A DNA stretch of 64,000 nt from Verrucomicrobiia bacterium (GTDB lineage: Bacteria > Verrucomicrobiota > Verrucomicrobiia > Limisphaerales > Pedosphaeraceae): assembly GCA_036268055.1 (NCBI GenBank), contig DATAUW010000013.1, forward strand, positions 295,725 through 359,724. The letters run 5' to 3'. This document shows, piece by piece, positions 44,209 through 52,610 of this stretch (within the stretch, counting starts at the first letter, position 1; each line of letters starts with the position of its first letter). Position numbers and translations under genes: made by a program. The notes beneath the pieces are model-generated. The model saw only the letters and a list, made by a program, of their open reading frames with translations, searched no databases and was not told the origin of the DNA.

Positions 44209-45627
44209 GTGGAGGCATCAAATCCCATACAACGCGATTTGTCGTGGCGCGAGGCGCTTTGGATAGCGCTGGCGGGCATGGTCGCTTTTCAACTGGCTTA
44301 CACGTATGCATCGTGCAGTTTTTTAATCGCGGTCTATCTCTGGAGTCTATTTCAACTGACTCGTCTCGCAACCTCTCGCCACGCATTCTATTTCGGTTTG
44401 GGCGTTGGCTTTGCCACCTGTGCGCCGCAGGCAATGTTTTTCTGGGAAATCTTTGGTCCGGCGGCAATTGGACTTTGGTGCGTGCTGGCATTTTGGATTG
44501 CGCTCTTCGTATCACTCGGACGGCTGAGCCGCCGGGAGTTTGGGCCATTGGTTGGAGTTGTATTGTTGCCATTTCTTTGGACTGGGCTCGAATATTTTCG
44601 CAGTGAACTTTACTTCCTAAGATTTTCGTGGCTTAGCCCCGGGCTGGCATTTGCAAAAACTTTATCCTGGTTGCCGATGAGATATGTGGGCGTCTATGGA
44701 ATTGCCTTCGTGATCATGACTGGCATTTCGATGTGCTCACTGCTCTCGCGCAAGCCGCAGATTTACACCTCACTCGGCCTGCTCCTTTATCTTGGCATCT
44801 TGACCAATCTCACTCCTCCGCGAATTCTCAATGCGTCGTCGCTGCCTTCAGACTTGCGCGTCGCGGGCGTGCAAATGGAATTTCCTTCGGAACTTGAAGC
44901 GCTGGATGGCCTGAACAAACTTGTGCAGGCGTTTCCCCAGGTTCGATTGCTGGTATTGAGTGAATGTACTTTCGACGGACCCGTGCCGGAGATCGTCAAA
45001 AACTGGTGTAGAAAAAATCAGCGTTATTTGATCGTTGGCGGAAAAGATGCGATAGACAAAACCAATTACTATAACACCGCGTTTGTCATCGGGCCTGACG
45101 GAACGATTATTTTCAAGCAGGCAAAGTGCATTCCGGTTCAATTCTTCAAAGACGGATTGCCCGCCACCGGCCAAAAGCTGTGGAATTCGCCGTGGGGCAA
45201 ACTGGGAATTTGCATCTGCTACGATTTGAGTTATTCGCGCGTCACGGATGAATTGGTGCGACTGGGCGCGCAGGCCATCATCGTGCCGACGATGGATGTC
45301 GTGGATTGGGGACGGCATCAGCATGAGTTACACGCGCGAATCGCTCCGACGCGCGCGGCGGAATACGGCTTGCCCATTTTCCGGCTGGCGAGTTCGGGAA
45401 TTTCACAAGCCGTCAATCTGGATGGCCGAGTTTTGACAACCGCGCCGACACCGGGTGAGGGAGCGATGCTTTCCACGACGCTTCGGCTTCCGGGGAGCGG
45501 AACGATTCCACCTGACCGGGTTATGGCTCGCATTTGCGTGGGCGTGACGGCAGCGGCGAGTGTGTGGTTTATTTTCAGTTGCGTTCGCAAGCGGAAAATT
45601 TCATTAGAAAATCCCAACCCACTATGA
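44209..45627 (+). CDS. Lnt-like membrane-bound nitrilase-fold acyltransferase
   Basis: A 472-residue membrane protein of the apolipoprotein N-acyltransferase type, from GTG at 44209. About seven hydrophobic segments (residues about 15-215) precede a carbon-nitrogen hydrolase domain (about 230-440). The catalytic triad is E252 in LVLSECTF, K306 in FKQAKCIPVQFF and C337 in GICICYDLSY, with D in place of the usual E after the tyrosine. Lnt attaches a third acyl chain to lipoproteins. E252-K306-C337 spacing is shorter than in E. coli Lnt, so the acyl donor or acceptor may differ. The overlapping start of the Aas-like gene (ATGA) couples it to phospholipid remodelling. Confidence 0.85.
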   Translation: MEASNPIQRDLSWREALWIALAGMVAFQLAYTYASCSFLIAVYLWSLFQLTRLATSRHAFYFGLGVGFATCAPQAMFFWEIFGPAAIGLWCVLAFWIALFVSLGRLSRREFGPLVGVVLLPFLWTGLEYFRSELYFLRFSWLSPGLAFAKTLSWLPMRYVGVYGIAFVIMTGISMCSLLSRKPQIYTSLGLLLYLGILTNLTPPRILNASSLPSDLRVAGVQMEFPSELEALDGLNKLVQAFPQVRLLVLSECTFDGPVPEIVKNWCRKNQRYLIVGGKDAIDKTNYYNTAFVIGPDGTIIFKQAKCIPVQFFKDGLPATGQKLWNSPWGKLGICICYDLSYSRVTDELVRLGAQAIIVPTMDVVDWGRHQHELHARIAPTRAAEYGLPIFRLASSGISQAVNLDGRVLTTAPTPGEGAMLSTTLRLPGSGTIPPDRVMARICVGVTAAASVWFIFSCVRKRKISLENPNPL

Positions 45628-47777
45628 CCGCATTCATTCGATTGCTGTTGCGCCTCTTTTTTCGCTTTCGCGCGTACAACGAGGAAGTGTTGAAGACACC
45701 GGGCCCGGTGCTGCTCGTGCCGAATCACACGTCATGGCTGGATTGGCTGTTCATCAGTGTGTGCGTGGATTCGGATTGGAAATTTGTCGTGTCTAGCACG
45801 GCGGCGCAGACGAGCTGGGTGCATCGGAAAATCATGCTGAACAAACGCACGTTTCCGATTGATACGAATTCTCCCTTCGCGGTGAAACGCATGGCCGAAC
45901 ATCTGCAAAACAATGGACGGCTTGTGTTGTTTGCGGAAGGCCGGCTGTCGCGCACCGGCACGCTGATGAAACTTTTTGAAGGCACGGGCTTTTTGTTGCT
46001 CAAAACCCATGCGAAAGTCATCACCTGCCAGTTGCGTGGCGCTTCGCGGCTGCCGTATTCACCAAATCCCGCGCCCAAGAAATGGTTTCCAAAAATCACG
46101 GCGCATTACGGCGAAGTCCTGACACCGCCTAAAATGGAAGTGAGCAGCGTGGCACAAGCGCGAGTCCGATTAACGACCTGGCTGCGCGATCAGATGGTGG
46201 GCCAGCAGTTCAAGGTGGAGATGGAATTCGGCCCCAAAGATGTGCTCTCGGCATTGGTGGAGATGGCGACGCAGCGTCCGCATCAGCGTGTTCTTGAAGA
46301 TGTTTCGCGGCAACCGCTGACTTATCGGCGGATGCTGGTGGGTGCGGATGCCCTGGCGCAACCGTTAAAGAATATTTTGACGGACGACGAGAAAAATATC
46401 GGTGTCCTGATGCCGAACGTGAATGCTCTGCCCGTCCTGCTTTTGAGTCTGTGGCATCTCGGAAAAGTCCCGGCGATCTTAAATTTTTCAACGGGCACGG
46501 CGACGATGCTTGCCTGTTCCCAGTTGGCGGGGCTCAAGCAAATTATCACATCGCGGGCGTTTCTGGAGCGCGCGCGATTGAAGCTGGACGCGATGACGGA
46601 TGCGGGAATCAAATTTATTTTTCTCGAAGACGTGCGGGAACGAATTGGTGGAGCGCAAAAATTTTTCTCGTTGTTGCGGATGACTTTCAACCCGCACTCG
46701 TTGAGCACAATCGCGCACGCGCCGCCAAGTGACTATCCGCAGCCGGCCGTGGTGCTTTTCACGAGCGGCTCGGAAGGCGTGCCGAAAGGCGTGGCGCTGA
46801 CCCATACAAATTTACTTTCAAATATGCGGCAAATGCTCGCGGTGACGGACATCAAGGACGATGACCGCATGTTTAATTGTTTGCCGTTATTTCATAGCTT
46901 TGGGTTGACAGTCGGCACGTTGCTGCCGTTGGTGCGCGGAATTTATACGTTCATTTATCCGACGCCGTTGCATTACCGCGTGATTCCCGCCGCGTTCTAT
47001 GACACGGACAGCACGATTTTTTTGAGCACGAATACGTTTCTCAACGGTTACGCGCGCAAGGCGCATCCGTATGATTTTCGGACGATGCGATATTTATTTG
47101 CGGCCGCTGAGAAACTCCAAGAGACGACCGCAACAACATGGTCGCAGAAATTCGGCGTGCGCATTCTGGAAGGTTATGGCGCGACGGAATGCGCACCGTG
47201 CATCACGGTGAATACACCGTTGGGACCGCGTTACGGTTCGGTGGGGAAATTGCTTCCGGGCATGCAATATAAGCTGGAGCCGACCGAAGGCGTGACCGAG
47301 GGCGGAAGGTTGTTCGTGCGCGGGCCGAACGTGATGCAGGGTTATCTCAACGCCGATGCCAACGCGAAGTCCAAGGGCCTGGATGGATGGTATGATACGG
47401 GCGATGTCGTGAGTGTGGACCCGGAAGGATATTTTTTCATTCGCGGACGCATGAAACGGTTTGCGAAGGTCAGCGGCGAGATGGTGAGTTTGACGGCGGT
47501 CGAAGACGCGCTGGCGGGAGCGTTTCCACAATACGGACTTCGCTGCCAGGTCGCGGTGATCACGCGTCCGGATGAAGGCAAGGGCGAAATGTTGATTGCG
47601 GTAACGAATGAACCCAAGTTGCAGATGGATGAAATTCGCAATGCGATCAAAAGCAAAGGGCTGAGCAACTTGAGCGTGCCGCGAGAAATAAAAGTGGTGA
47701 AAGAAATTCCGAAGCTGGGAACGGGGAAGATTGATTATCGGGAGTTGGATAAACTTGGTGAAGAGAAAAAGCTGTGA
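45624..47777 (+). CDS. Aas-like acyltransferase/acyl-ACP synthetase fusion
   Basis: A 717-residue protein starting at the ATG at 45624 (the ATGA overlap with the gene before). The N-terminal PlsC-like domain (about residues 1-190) has NHTSWLDWLF as the HX4D motif and LFAEGRLSRTGTLMKLFEG as the glycerophosphate site. The C-terminal AMP-binding domain (about 215-715) has the ATP loop VVLFTSGSEGVPKGVALTHTN, the acyl-binding EGYGATECAP and the hinge FFIRGRMKRFAKVSGEMVS. This is the arrangement of Aas, which recycles lysophosphatidylethanolamine released by Lnt, so it fits its neighbour biochemically. The next gene overlaps it as GTGA. Confidence 0.92.
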   Translation: MTAFIRLLLRLFFRFRAYNEEVLKTPGPVLLVPNHTSWLDWLFISVCVDSDWKFVVSSTAAQTSWVHRKIMLNKRTFPIDTNSPFAVKRMAEHLQNNGRLVLFAEGRLSRTGTLMKLFEGTGFLLLKTHAKVITCQLRGASRLPYSPNPAPKKWFPKITAHYGEVLTPPKMEVSSVAQARVRLTTWLRDQMVGQQFKVEMEFGPKDVLSALVEMATQRPHQRVLEDVSRQPLTYRRMLVGADALAQPLKNILTDDEKNIGVLMPNVNALPVLLLSLWHLGKVPAILNFSTGTATMLACSQLAGLKQIITSRAFLERARLKLDAMTDAGIKFIFLEDVRERIGGAQKFFSLLRMTFNPHSLSTIAHAPPSDYPQPAVVLFTSGSEGVPKGVALTHTNLLSNMRQMLAVTDIKDDDRMFNCLPLFHSFGLTVGTLLPLVRGIYTFIYPTPLHYRVIPAAFYDTDSTIFLSTNTFLNGYARKAHPYDFRTMRYLFAAAEKLQETTATTWSQKFGVRILEGYGATECAPCITVNTPLGPRYGSVGKLLPGMQYKLEPTEGVTEGGRLFVRGPNVMQGYLNADANAKSKGLDGWYDTGDVVSVDPEGYFFIRGRMKRFAKVSGEMVSLTAVEDALAGAFPQYGLRCQVAVITRPDEGKGEMLIAVTNEPKLQMDEIRNAIKSKGLSNLSVPREIKVVKEIPKLGTGKIDYRELDKLGEEKKL

Positions 47778-48583
47778 CCGAAGAGCTTCAGATAAGGATT
47801 TGCGGTGATAGCTCTCTTCCGACGTTGGTTTATTTGCCCGGCTTGCACGGAGACTGGACTTTGATTGGAGCATTTCAAGTGGCGTTAAAAGGCAGAGTCC
47901 GGTTTGTTGTCGTAACGTATCCGCGTTCACTTACGTGGTCACCGAACGATTATGCGGATGCGGTTGATCTGATGTTGCAAAGAAGCGGAATCAAAACCGG
48001 ATGGCTTCTGGCGGAATCTTTCGGATCACAAGTCGCGTGGGCGATACTGTCAAAGAGTAATAAATTTTTTTTGGTTGAGGGATTGGTTTTAGCCGGAGGG
48101 TTTGTAAAACATCCCTGGAAGTGGGGACCTCCACTAGTTCGCTGGCTCGTCCGCCATACTCCAAAAATTATCGGAAGATGGTTATGGAAAATCTATGAAG
48201 CGTATTCCCGTTTTCGGCATCGCCATTCGCCTGACGCATTGAAACTGATTGACGAGTTTCGTGATCGCCGGACAGATTTGGATTTGCAGGCAATGGAGAG
48301 GCGATTGGCCTCACTGGATGATTATGATCCTCGTCCGATAGCCTGCCAAACGAAGCTTCCTGTCTATTATCTGGCTGGATTGGTAGATCCTTTGGTGCCG
48401 TGGTTTTTGGTTCGCAGATGGCTGCGTCTAAACTGTCCGGGGTACCGTTGCGGAAAAACATTTTTGGCGGATCATAATGTTTTAGCGACGGCGGCGGCGG
48501 GAACAGCCGATACGGTAGTCGCGTGGATGGAAACGCGAAAAAAAGGATGTTGTAGGAGAAGTGATGTTATCTTTGAATCGTAG
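47774..48583 (+). CDS. Alpha/beta hydrolase
   Basis: A 269-residue alpha/beta-hydrolase from GTG at 47774, coupled to the Aas-like gene by a GTGA overlap. The oxyanion segment VYLPGLHGDW, nucleophile elbow LLAESFGSQVAWA (E-S-F-G-S, a variant of GxSxG), the aspartate in YYLAGLVDPLVPW and the histidine in FLADHNVLATA are all in the expected order. No signal peptide. As the last gene of a lipid operon it may be a thioesterase or lysophospholipase; this is inference. A palindromic element begins four bases after its stop. Confidence 0.82.
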   Translation: MTEELQIRICGDSSLPTLVYLPGLHGDWTLIGAFQVALKGRVRFVVVTYPRSLTWSPNDYADAVDLMLQRSGIKTGWLLAESFGSQVAWAILSKSNKFFLVEGLVLAGGFVKHPWKWGPPLVRWLVRHTPKIIGRWLWKIYEAYSRFRHRHSPDALKLIDEFRDRRTDLDLQAMERRLASLDDYDPRPIACQTKLPVYYLAGLVDPLVPWFLVRRWLRLNCPGYRCGKTFLADHNVLATAAAGTADTVVAWMETRKKGCCRRSDVIFES

Positions 48584-48586
48584 AAA

Positions 48587-48702
48587 GCAGCTTGTGTTTT
48601 TGAAGCTGCCCGATTGAAAACCGTTGAAACGGTTTTCTGTTTATTCGCTTGCGGTGTCCCTCGGCTGAAACCGAGAGTTAATGAAGTGACGGGCTGCCTG
48701 GA
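48587..48702. repeat. Structured intergenic element with several hairpins
   Basis: Directly after the hydrolase stop are GCAGCTT/AAGCTGC (48587-48593, 48603-48609), GAAAACCGTT/AACGGTTTTC with a two-base loop (48616-48637), CTCGG/CCGAG (48660-48675), and an outer near-complement GCTGCCCG (48605-48612) against CGGGCTGC (48689-48696). Together they can fold into a branched structure. It resembles REP-type mobile intergenic elements; no second copy is present in this window. Confidence 0.6.
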
Positions 48703-48771
48703 TGTGCTGTTACAAAAAATGCGCAGTCGAATAATGGTTCCGTTGGTGAACGTCAAATGGTTGGTGAAGTT

Positions 48772-49038
48772 ATGACACGACAGCAAATATTGGATATTTA
48801 TTTTATGGATGCGCGGTCGAAGCTGATTGATTTGGCAGCGTTTTTGGATCGCGTGGAACGGGCCGAGGGCGAGGCGGATTTTCGGCTGGATGCTTTGCGC
48901 GCGGCGATGGAGGAGTTGAGCAATCCCGAAACGGGCAAGGCGCGGCGGGTATTGATGTCGCTGAGCGATACGACGTCTGAGCCGATTGAGAAGGCGCCGG
49001 GCAAAGGCGCGGTGGGTGCGTGGGTGGGACCGCGCTGA
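48772..49038 (+). CDS. Small hypothetical protein upstream of EboB-like hydrolase
   Basis: An 88-residue protein read from the ATG at 48772 (MTRQQILDIYFMDARSKLIDLAAFLDRVERAEGEADFRL). It is helical with a charged centre and has no membrane segment, signal peptide or known motif. The TatD-like gene starts 22 bases downstream, so they are probably co-transcribed. EboA, which normally precedes EboB, is about twice as long and I see no resemblance. Its partnering with the hydrolase is inferred from position. Function unknown. Confidence 0.7.
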   Translation: MTRQQILDIYFMDARSKLIDLAAFLDRVERAEGEADFRLDALRAAMEELSNPETGKARRVLMSLSDTTSEPIEKAPGKGAVGAWVGPR

Positions 49039-49060
49039 GTATTTTATTTTCAAATTTATC

Positions 49061-49873
49061 ATGCGTTACATCGAACCACATGCTCACATGGTGAGCCGCG
49101 TCACCAACGATTACCAGGACATGATCACGGCGGGATGCCAGGCGGTTTGTGAGCCGGCATTTTGGGCGGGGTTTGATCGCAGTTCGGCGGACGGATTCTA
49201 CGATTATTTTTGCCAGCTTACGGAGCATGAGCCGAAGCGCGCGGCGAAATTTGGACTGCCGCATTTTTCGTGGTTGTGCATCAATCCCAAGGAGTCGGAA
49301 GATTTAAAGCTCGCGGATGATGTGCTGGCGATCATTCCAAAATTTTTGGACAAGCCGAATGTGCTGGGCATCGGCGAAATCGGTTTGAACAAAAATAGCC
49401 GCAATGAAATGAAGGTGCTGGAGAAGCACGTGAATCTGGCGGCGGAACATAATCAGTTGATTCTCGTGCATACACCGCATCTCGAGGACAAGTTCAAGGG
49501 GACGCGGCTGATCGTGGATTTGATCAGGAACGACCGGCGCATCCGGCCGAACCGGGTGATTATTGATCATGTGGAGGAGCACACGGTGAAGCTGGTGCTC
49601 GATGCGGGCATGTGGGCGGGGATGACGCTTTACCCCGAATCAAAATGTTCGCCCGCGCGCGCGATTGACATGGTGGAGATGTATGGCAACGAACGGGTCT
49701 GGATGAATTGCGCGTGCGACTGGGGCATCAGCGATCCGCTGGCGGTGCCAAAAACGGCGATTGAAATGCGCAAGCGCGGGCATCGCGCGGAGGCGATTGA
49801 TAAATTGATTTACCAGAACCCGCTGCAATTTCTCAGCCAGTGTCCGAAGTTTAAATTGCCGGTGGAAGAGTGA
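49061..49873 (+). CDS. TatD-family metal-dependent hydrolase, EboB-like
   Basis: A 270-residue TIM-barrel amidohydrolase from the ATG at 49061. Metal ligands are visible in YIEPHAHMVSR (HxH), VLGIGEIGLNK (Glu), LILVHTPH (His), IIDHVEEH (His) and CACDWGISDPLAVPKTA (Asp). The pattern IEPHxHMxSRxTxDYxxMxxAG and EPAFWxGxxR matches EboB, the TatD-like member of the ebo cluster involved in moving prenylated or scytonemin-like metabolites to the periplasm, rather than DNase TatD. None of the other ebo genes (UbiA-type, EboD, EboE) is adjacent, so this is an orphan copy. Specific substrate unknown. Confidence 0.85.
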   Translation: MRYIEPHAHMVSRVTNDYQDMITAGCQAVCEPAFWAGFDRSSADGFYDYFCQLTEHEPKRAAKFGLPHFSWLCINPKESEDLKLADDVLAIIPKFLDKPNVLGIGEIGLNKNSRNEMKVLEKHVNLAAEHNQLILVHTPHLEDKFKGTRLIVDLIRNDRRIRPNRVIIDHVEEHTVKLVLDAGMWAGMTLYPESKCSPARAIDMVEMYGNERVWMNCACDWGISDPLAVPKTAIEMRKRGHRAEAIDKLIYQNPLQFLSQCPKFKLPVEE

Positions 49874-49904
49874 GTTTGGTTTTTAATGGTGCAGAATATC
49901 GAAA

Positions 49905-49997
49905 CTTCTTTCGTCCCTCCGGGACTTGACTTAAAGAGACTTTAACCCAGCAATAAATTGCTGGGCTAAGATCTGTCGTCCCTGCGGGACTGCGGCG
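49905..49997 (+). repeat. Intergenic palindromic repeat family A, copy 1
   Basis: Three hairpins in order: GTCCC/GGGAC (49913-49925), CCCAGCAA/TTGCTGGG with TAAA loop (49946-49965) and GTCCC/GGGAC with TGC loop (49978-49990). Flanks are CTTCTTTC on the left and TGCGGCG on the right. The last part overlaps the 3' end of the WYL gene on the opposite strand. Copies 2 and 3 lie at 52464 and 56256. Confidence 0.85.
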
Positions 49998-51015
49998 GCG
50001 CCGACTGGCTTTTCAAAATATTCTCAGCGGCTTTTTTTACCATCTCGGCGAGTTCGGCGGGTTGAACGACTACTGCGTTGCCTGCCCAACTTAAAATCCA
50101 GCGCTCAATTTCCGGGAGACTCGATAATTTTAAATGAAGTTCCACGCCGCCGTCGACCAACTCAATCAACTGCTGGGAATCGTGCCAGCGTTTTTCGCGG
50201 ATGTAGTCGGCGACTTGTTCGTTGAAGCGGATGATGATTTGAAATTCGCCCTGGGCGGAGTGGACGCCGAAGCTGTCGCGCAGTCTCTTTTCGAGCGAGA
50301 ATTTATGCGGGCGCGGAAAAGTTTTGCCCGTGGACTTCATCGCCTTGATGCGCGCAGGGGCGAAGGTGCGGATGTCCTTGCGCAAGTGATCATAGCCGAA
50401 CATGAACCATTCGCCGTTGATGTTGCCAAGATGATATGGGTCAACGATGCGGATTTCGGCTTCGCGCTGGCCGGGCTTGCGATAGGTCAATTCAAGCTGC
50501 TGGCGTTGCGCAGTGGCTTTGCCGAGGGCGGAAAAGATTTCGAGATTGAGAATCGGCTCGGCGCGGGTGCGAAAGGAAATAGTTTGCTCCCAATCCGCGA
50601 GGTTCAGGGAAATGGTGTCGGGAAGCGACGCGGACATTTTCTTGAAAGCACTGATGAGCGGCTTCTCGAAATTGGTGCCGCGATATTGTTGCAGCGCTTT
50701 TTCCGCGACCAGCAACGCGAAGAGTTCGCCTTCGGTGATTTGCAGCGTGGGAAAGGAACTGACGGTTCCGGTGTAATAATAGCCGAACTTCGAGCCGTCG
50801 TATTCCAGCGGCAACTCCATGCGGTCGCGCATGAATTCGATGTCGCGATGGATGGACTTGGTGCTGACTTCGAGTTGGCGCGCGAGCGTGGCGGCGTTGG
50901 GATATTTGCCGGATTGAATCGCGGTGTGGATGCGCATCATGCGCTCCAGCGGCGGGCGCGAGAGCGGCACGTGGGCGGTTTTGGCCTTGGGTTTCATGCG
51001 AGCGCGAGGCCGCAT
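49966..51015 (-). CDS. WYL-domain transcriptional regulator
   Basis: A 349-residue regulator with an N-terminal HTH (about residues 18-80, MMRIHTAIQSGKYPNAATLARQLEVSTKSIHRDIEFMRD) and a WYL ligand-binding domain (about 155-240). The WYL-type segment here is NGEWFMFGYDHLRKDIRTFAPARI rather than a literal W-Y-L. A WCX-like C-terminal region follows (FNEQVADYIREKRWHDSQQL). Such proteins bind nucleic-acid or nucleotide ligands and regulate DNA-damage or defence genes; the target is unknown here. The last dozen residues (SAPPQSRRDDRS) are encoded by repeat family A copy 1, so the C-terminus has been remodelled. It follows rho by 3 bases. Confidence 0.9.
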   Translation of the reverse strand: MRPRARMKPKAKTAHVPLSRPPLERMMRIHTAIQSGKYPNAATLARQLEVSTKSIHRDIEFMRDRMELPLEYDGSKFGYYYTGTVSSFPTLQITEGELFALLVAEKALQQYRGTNFEKPLISAFKKMSASLPDTISLNLADWEQTISFRTRAEPILNLEIFSALGKATAQRQQLELTYRKPGQREAEIRIVDPYHLGNINGEWFMFGYDHLRKDIRTFAPARIKAMKSTGKTFPRPHKFSLEKRLRDSFGVHSAQGEFQIIIRFNEQVADYIREKRWHDSQQLIELVDGGVELHLKLSSLPEIERWILSWAGNAVVVQPAELAEMVKKAAENILKSQSAPPQSRRDDRS

Positions 51016-51018
51016 CGC

Positions 51019-52155
51019 TTAAACCGCAAGCTTCGCGAGCAACTCGTCGTTGGTCTTGTGCTTCTTCAACGCGGCGAGGAGCGTCTCCATCGCTTCGATG
51101 GGATTGAGGTCCACCATCGTGCGACGCAATTTGCGCACGGCTTCGATTTGCTTGGCCGGGAAAAGTTTTTCTTCCTTGCGCGTGCCGCTCTTGGGGATGT
51201 CAATCGCGGGGAACAAACGGCGGTCGGAAAGTTTGCGGTCGAGAACCAACTCCATGTTACCAGTGCCTTTGAATTCCTGGAAGATCAGTTCGTCCATGCG
51301 CGAACCGGTGTCCACGAGCGCGGTGGCGAGAATCGTGAGCGAGCCGCCTTCTTCGATTTTGCGCGCGGAGGCGAACATCTTGCGGGGAATTTCGAGGGCG
51401 CGGGCATCCACACCGCCGGTCATCGTACGGCCGCTGCCGCCGTGAACGCTGTTGTAAGCGCGGGCGACGCGGGTGATGGAATCGAGGAGAACGAAAACGT
51501 CTTTGCCGGACTCAACCATGCGGCGACAGCGCTCGATCATGAAACGCGAAAGGCGCACGTGGGTTTCGAGGTCCTGGTCGTTCGACGAAGCGACGACTTC
51601 AGCTTTAACGGAGCGTTGAAAATCGGTGACTTCCTCGGGACGTTCGTCAATCAACAGCACGAGCACATGCACTTCGGGATGGTTCGTGGTGACAGCGTTG
51701 GCGATCTGCTTGAGGATGGTGGTCTTGCCGGTGCGTGGCGGCGCGACGATCAAACCGCGCGTGCCTTTGCCGATGGGCGTGACGAGGTCAATGATGCGTG
51801 TCTCGAGCAGGTCGGGCGCGGTTTCAAGATTGAATTTCTCGATGGGATCAATCGTGGTGAGATTCTCGAAACGGACGGATTTCGTATAATCCGAGAAGGC
51901 CATTTGGTTGACCGAGTCCACGGCTTTAAGCTGGGGACTGTTGCCACGATGGGGCGGTTGCGTAGGGCCGATGACCAGGCAGCCTTCGCGAAGGAAGTTG
52001 CGCTTGATGGTATCGGGTGTGACAAAAATATCGGTGGGCTTGGGATGAAAATGGTTCTGGGCGGTGCGCAGAAAACCAAAGCCTTTTTCGGAAATCTCGA
52101 GGTAACCCGACCCGATGTCCGAACCGGCGTTTGCCGGACTTGACGCTGTACTCAT
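51019..52155 (-). CDS. rho: Transcription termination factor Rho, short form
   Basis: A 378-residue RNA-dependent helicase that ends transcription. The cold-shock-type RNA-binding domain is at residues about 15-80 (GYLEISEKGFGFLRTAQNHFHPKPTDIFVTPDTIK). The ATPase has Walker A VAPPRTGKTTILKQIA, Walker B VFVLLDSITRVARAYN, the Q-loop HGGSGRTMTGGVDARAL and the R-loop KLSDRRLFPAIDI. The N-terminal Rho_N helical module and any large insertion are absent, so it is near the minimum for the family. No other rho was seen in the window. It heads the WYL gene with a 3-base gap, so the two are probably co-transcribed. Confidence 0.96.
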   Translation of the reverse strand: MSTASSPANAGSDIGSGYLEISEKGFGFLRTAQNHFHPKPTDIFVTPDTIKRNFLREGCLVIGPTQPPHRGNSPQLKAVDSVNQMAFSDYTKSVRFENLTTIDPIEKFNLETAPDLLETRIIDLVTPIGKGTRGLIVAPPRTGKTTILKQIANAVTTNHPEVHVLVLLIDERPEEVTDFQRSVKAEVVASSNDQDLETHVRLSRFMIERCRRMVESGKDVFVLLDSITRVARAYNSVHGGSGRTMTGGVDARALEIPRKMFASARKIEEGGSLTILATALVDTGSRMDELIFQEFKGTGNMELVLDRKLSDRRLFPAIDIPKSGTRKEEKLFPAKQIEAVRKLRRTMVDLNPIEAMETLLAALKKHKTNDELLAKLAV

Positions 52156-52610
52156 ATTTATTTAGCTAGCTGTGAACGGTCTGGGGACTATTCCCCGAAA
52201 ACTATTGAATTTAGAATTTTGGGAAACTGTTGCGCCGAAGAAGTGATAAAACTGCTTAACCGTTCGCAAACAGTCAGACCTACAAAGGGAAATTACGTTG
52301 AAAGATGTTGCGACGCAACAAATATTTTCAATAAATATTGGGAAGGAGCGCATCCGCGCACTGCCCCCAAATGGTAAGAAGGATCCCGCTTCGTGCAGTC
52401 CCGCGAGGACGAAAGAACTATTTCTGAAATCATCCGTGCGTACGCCGCATTGATTTTCATCAAATTCTTTCGTTGCTGGCGGGACTTGAATCGGAGGCGA
52501 ACTAAAACCCAGCCATAAATGGCTGGGCTAAGTTCGGTCGTCCCTGCGGGACTGCGGCGTAGCGGCGGCGGTGACTTGCCGTGTCATAAAATTGTTTGGC
52601 GTACTTGGGC
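52156..52610. other. Intergenic region, 455 bases, with repeat A copy 2
   Basis: Lies upstream of rho and downstream of folK. The left half (52156-52400) is AT-rich and should hold the rho promoter, though I could not fix its boxes. The right half contains family A copy 2 (52464-52559). No gene is supported. Confidence 0.6.
52464..52559 (+). repeat. Intergenic palindromic repeat family A, copy 2
   Basis: Same layout as copy 1. The central hairpin is CCCAGCCA/TGGCTGGG with loop TAAA (52508-52527), which differs from copies 1 and 3 by a paired, compensatory change. The third hairpin GTCCC/GGGAC is intact; the first is degraded. Confidence 0.85.

Noticed and set aside
47094..47930. 278-codon minus-strand frame across the end of the Aas-like gene
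   Set aside because: Antisense to the AMP-binding domain and to the following gene; no known motif.
50134..52143. 669-codon open frame on the plus strand opposite the WYL and rho genes
   Set aside because: It is antisense to two clear genes and its translation shows no domain. Codon bias of the real genes keeps stops out of this strand.
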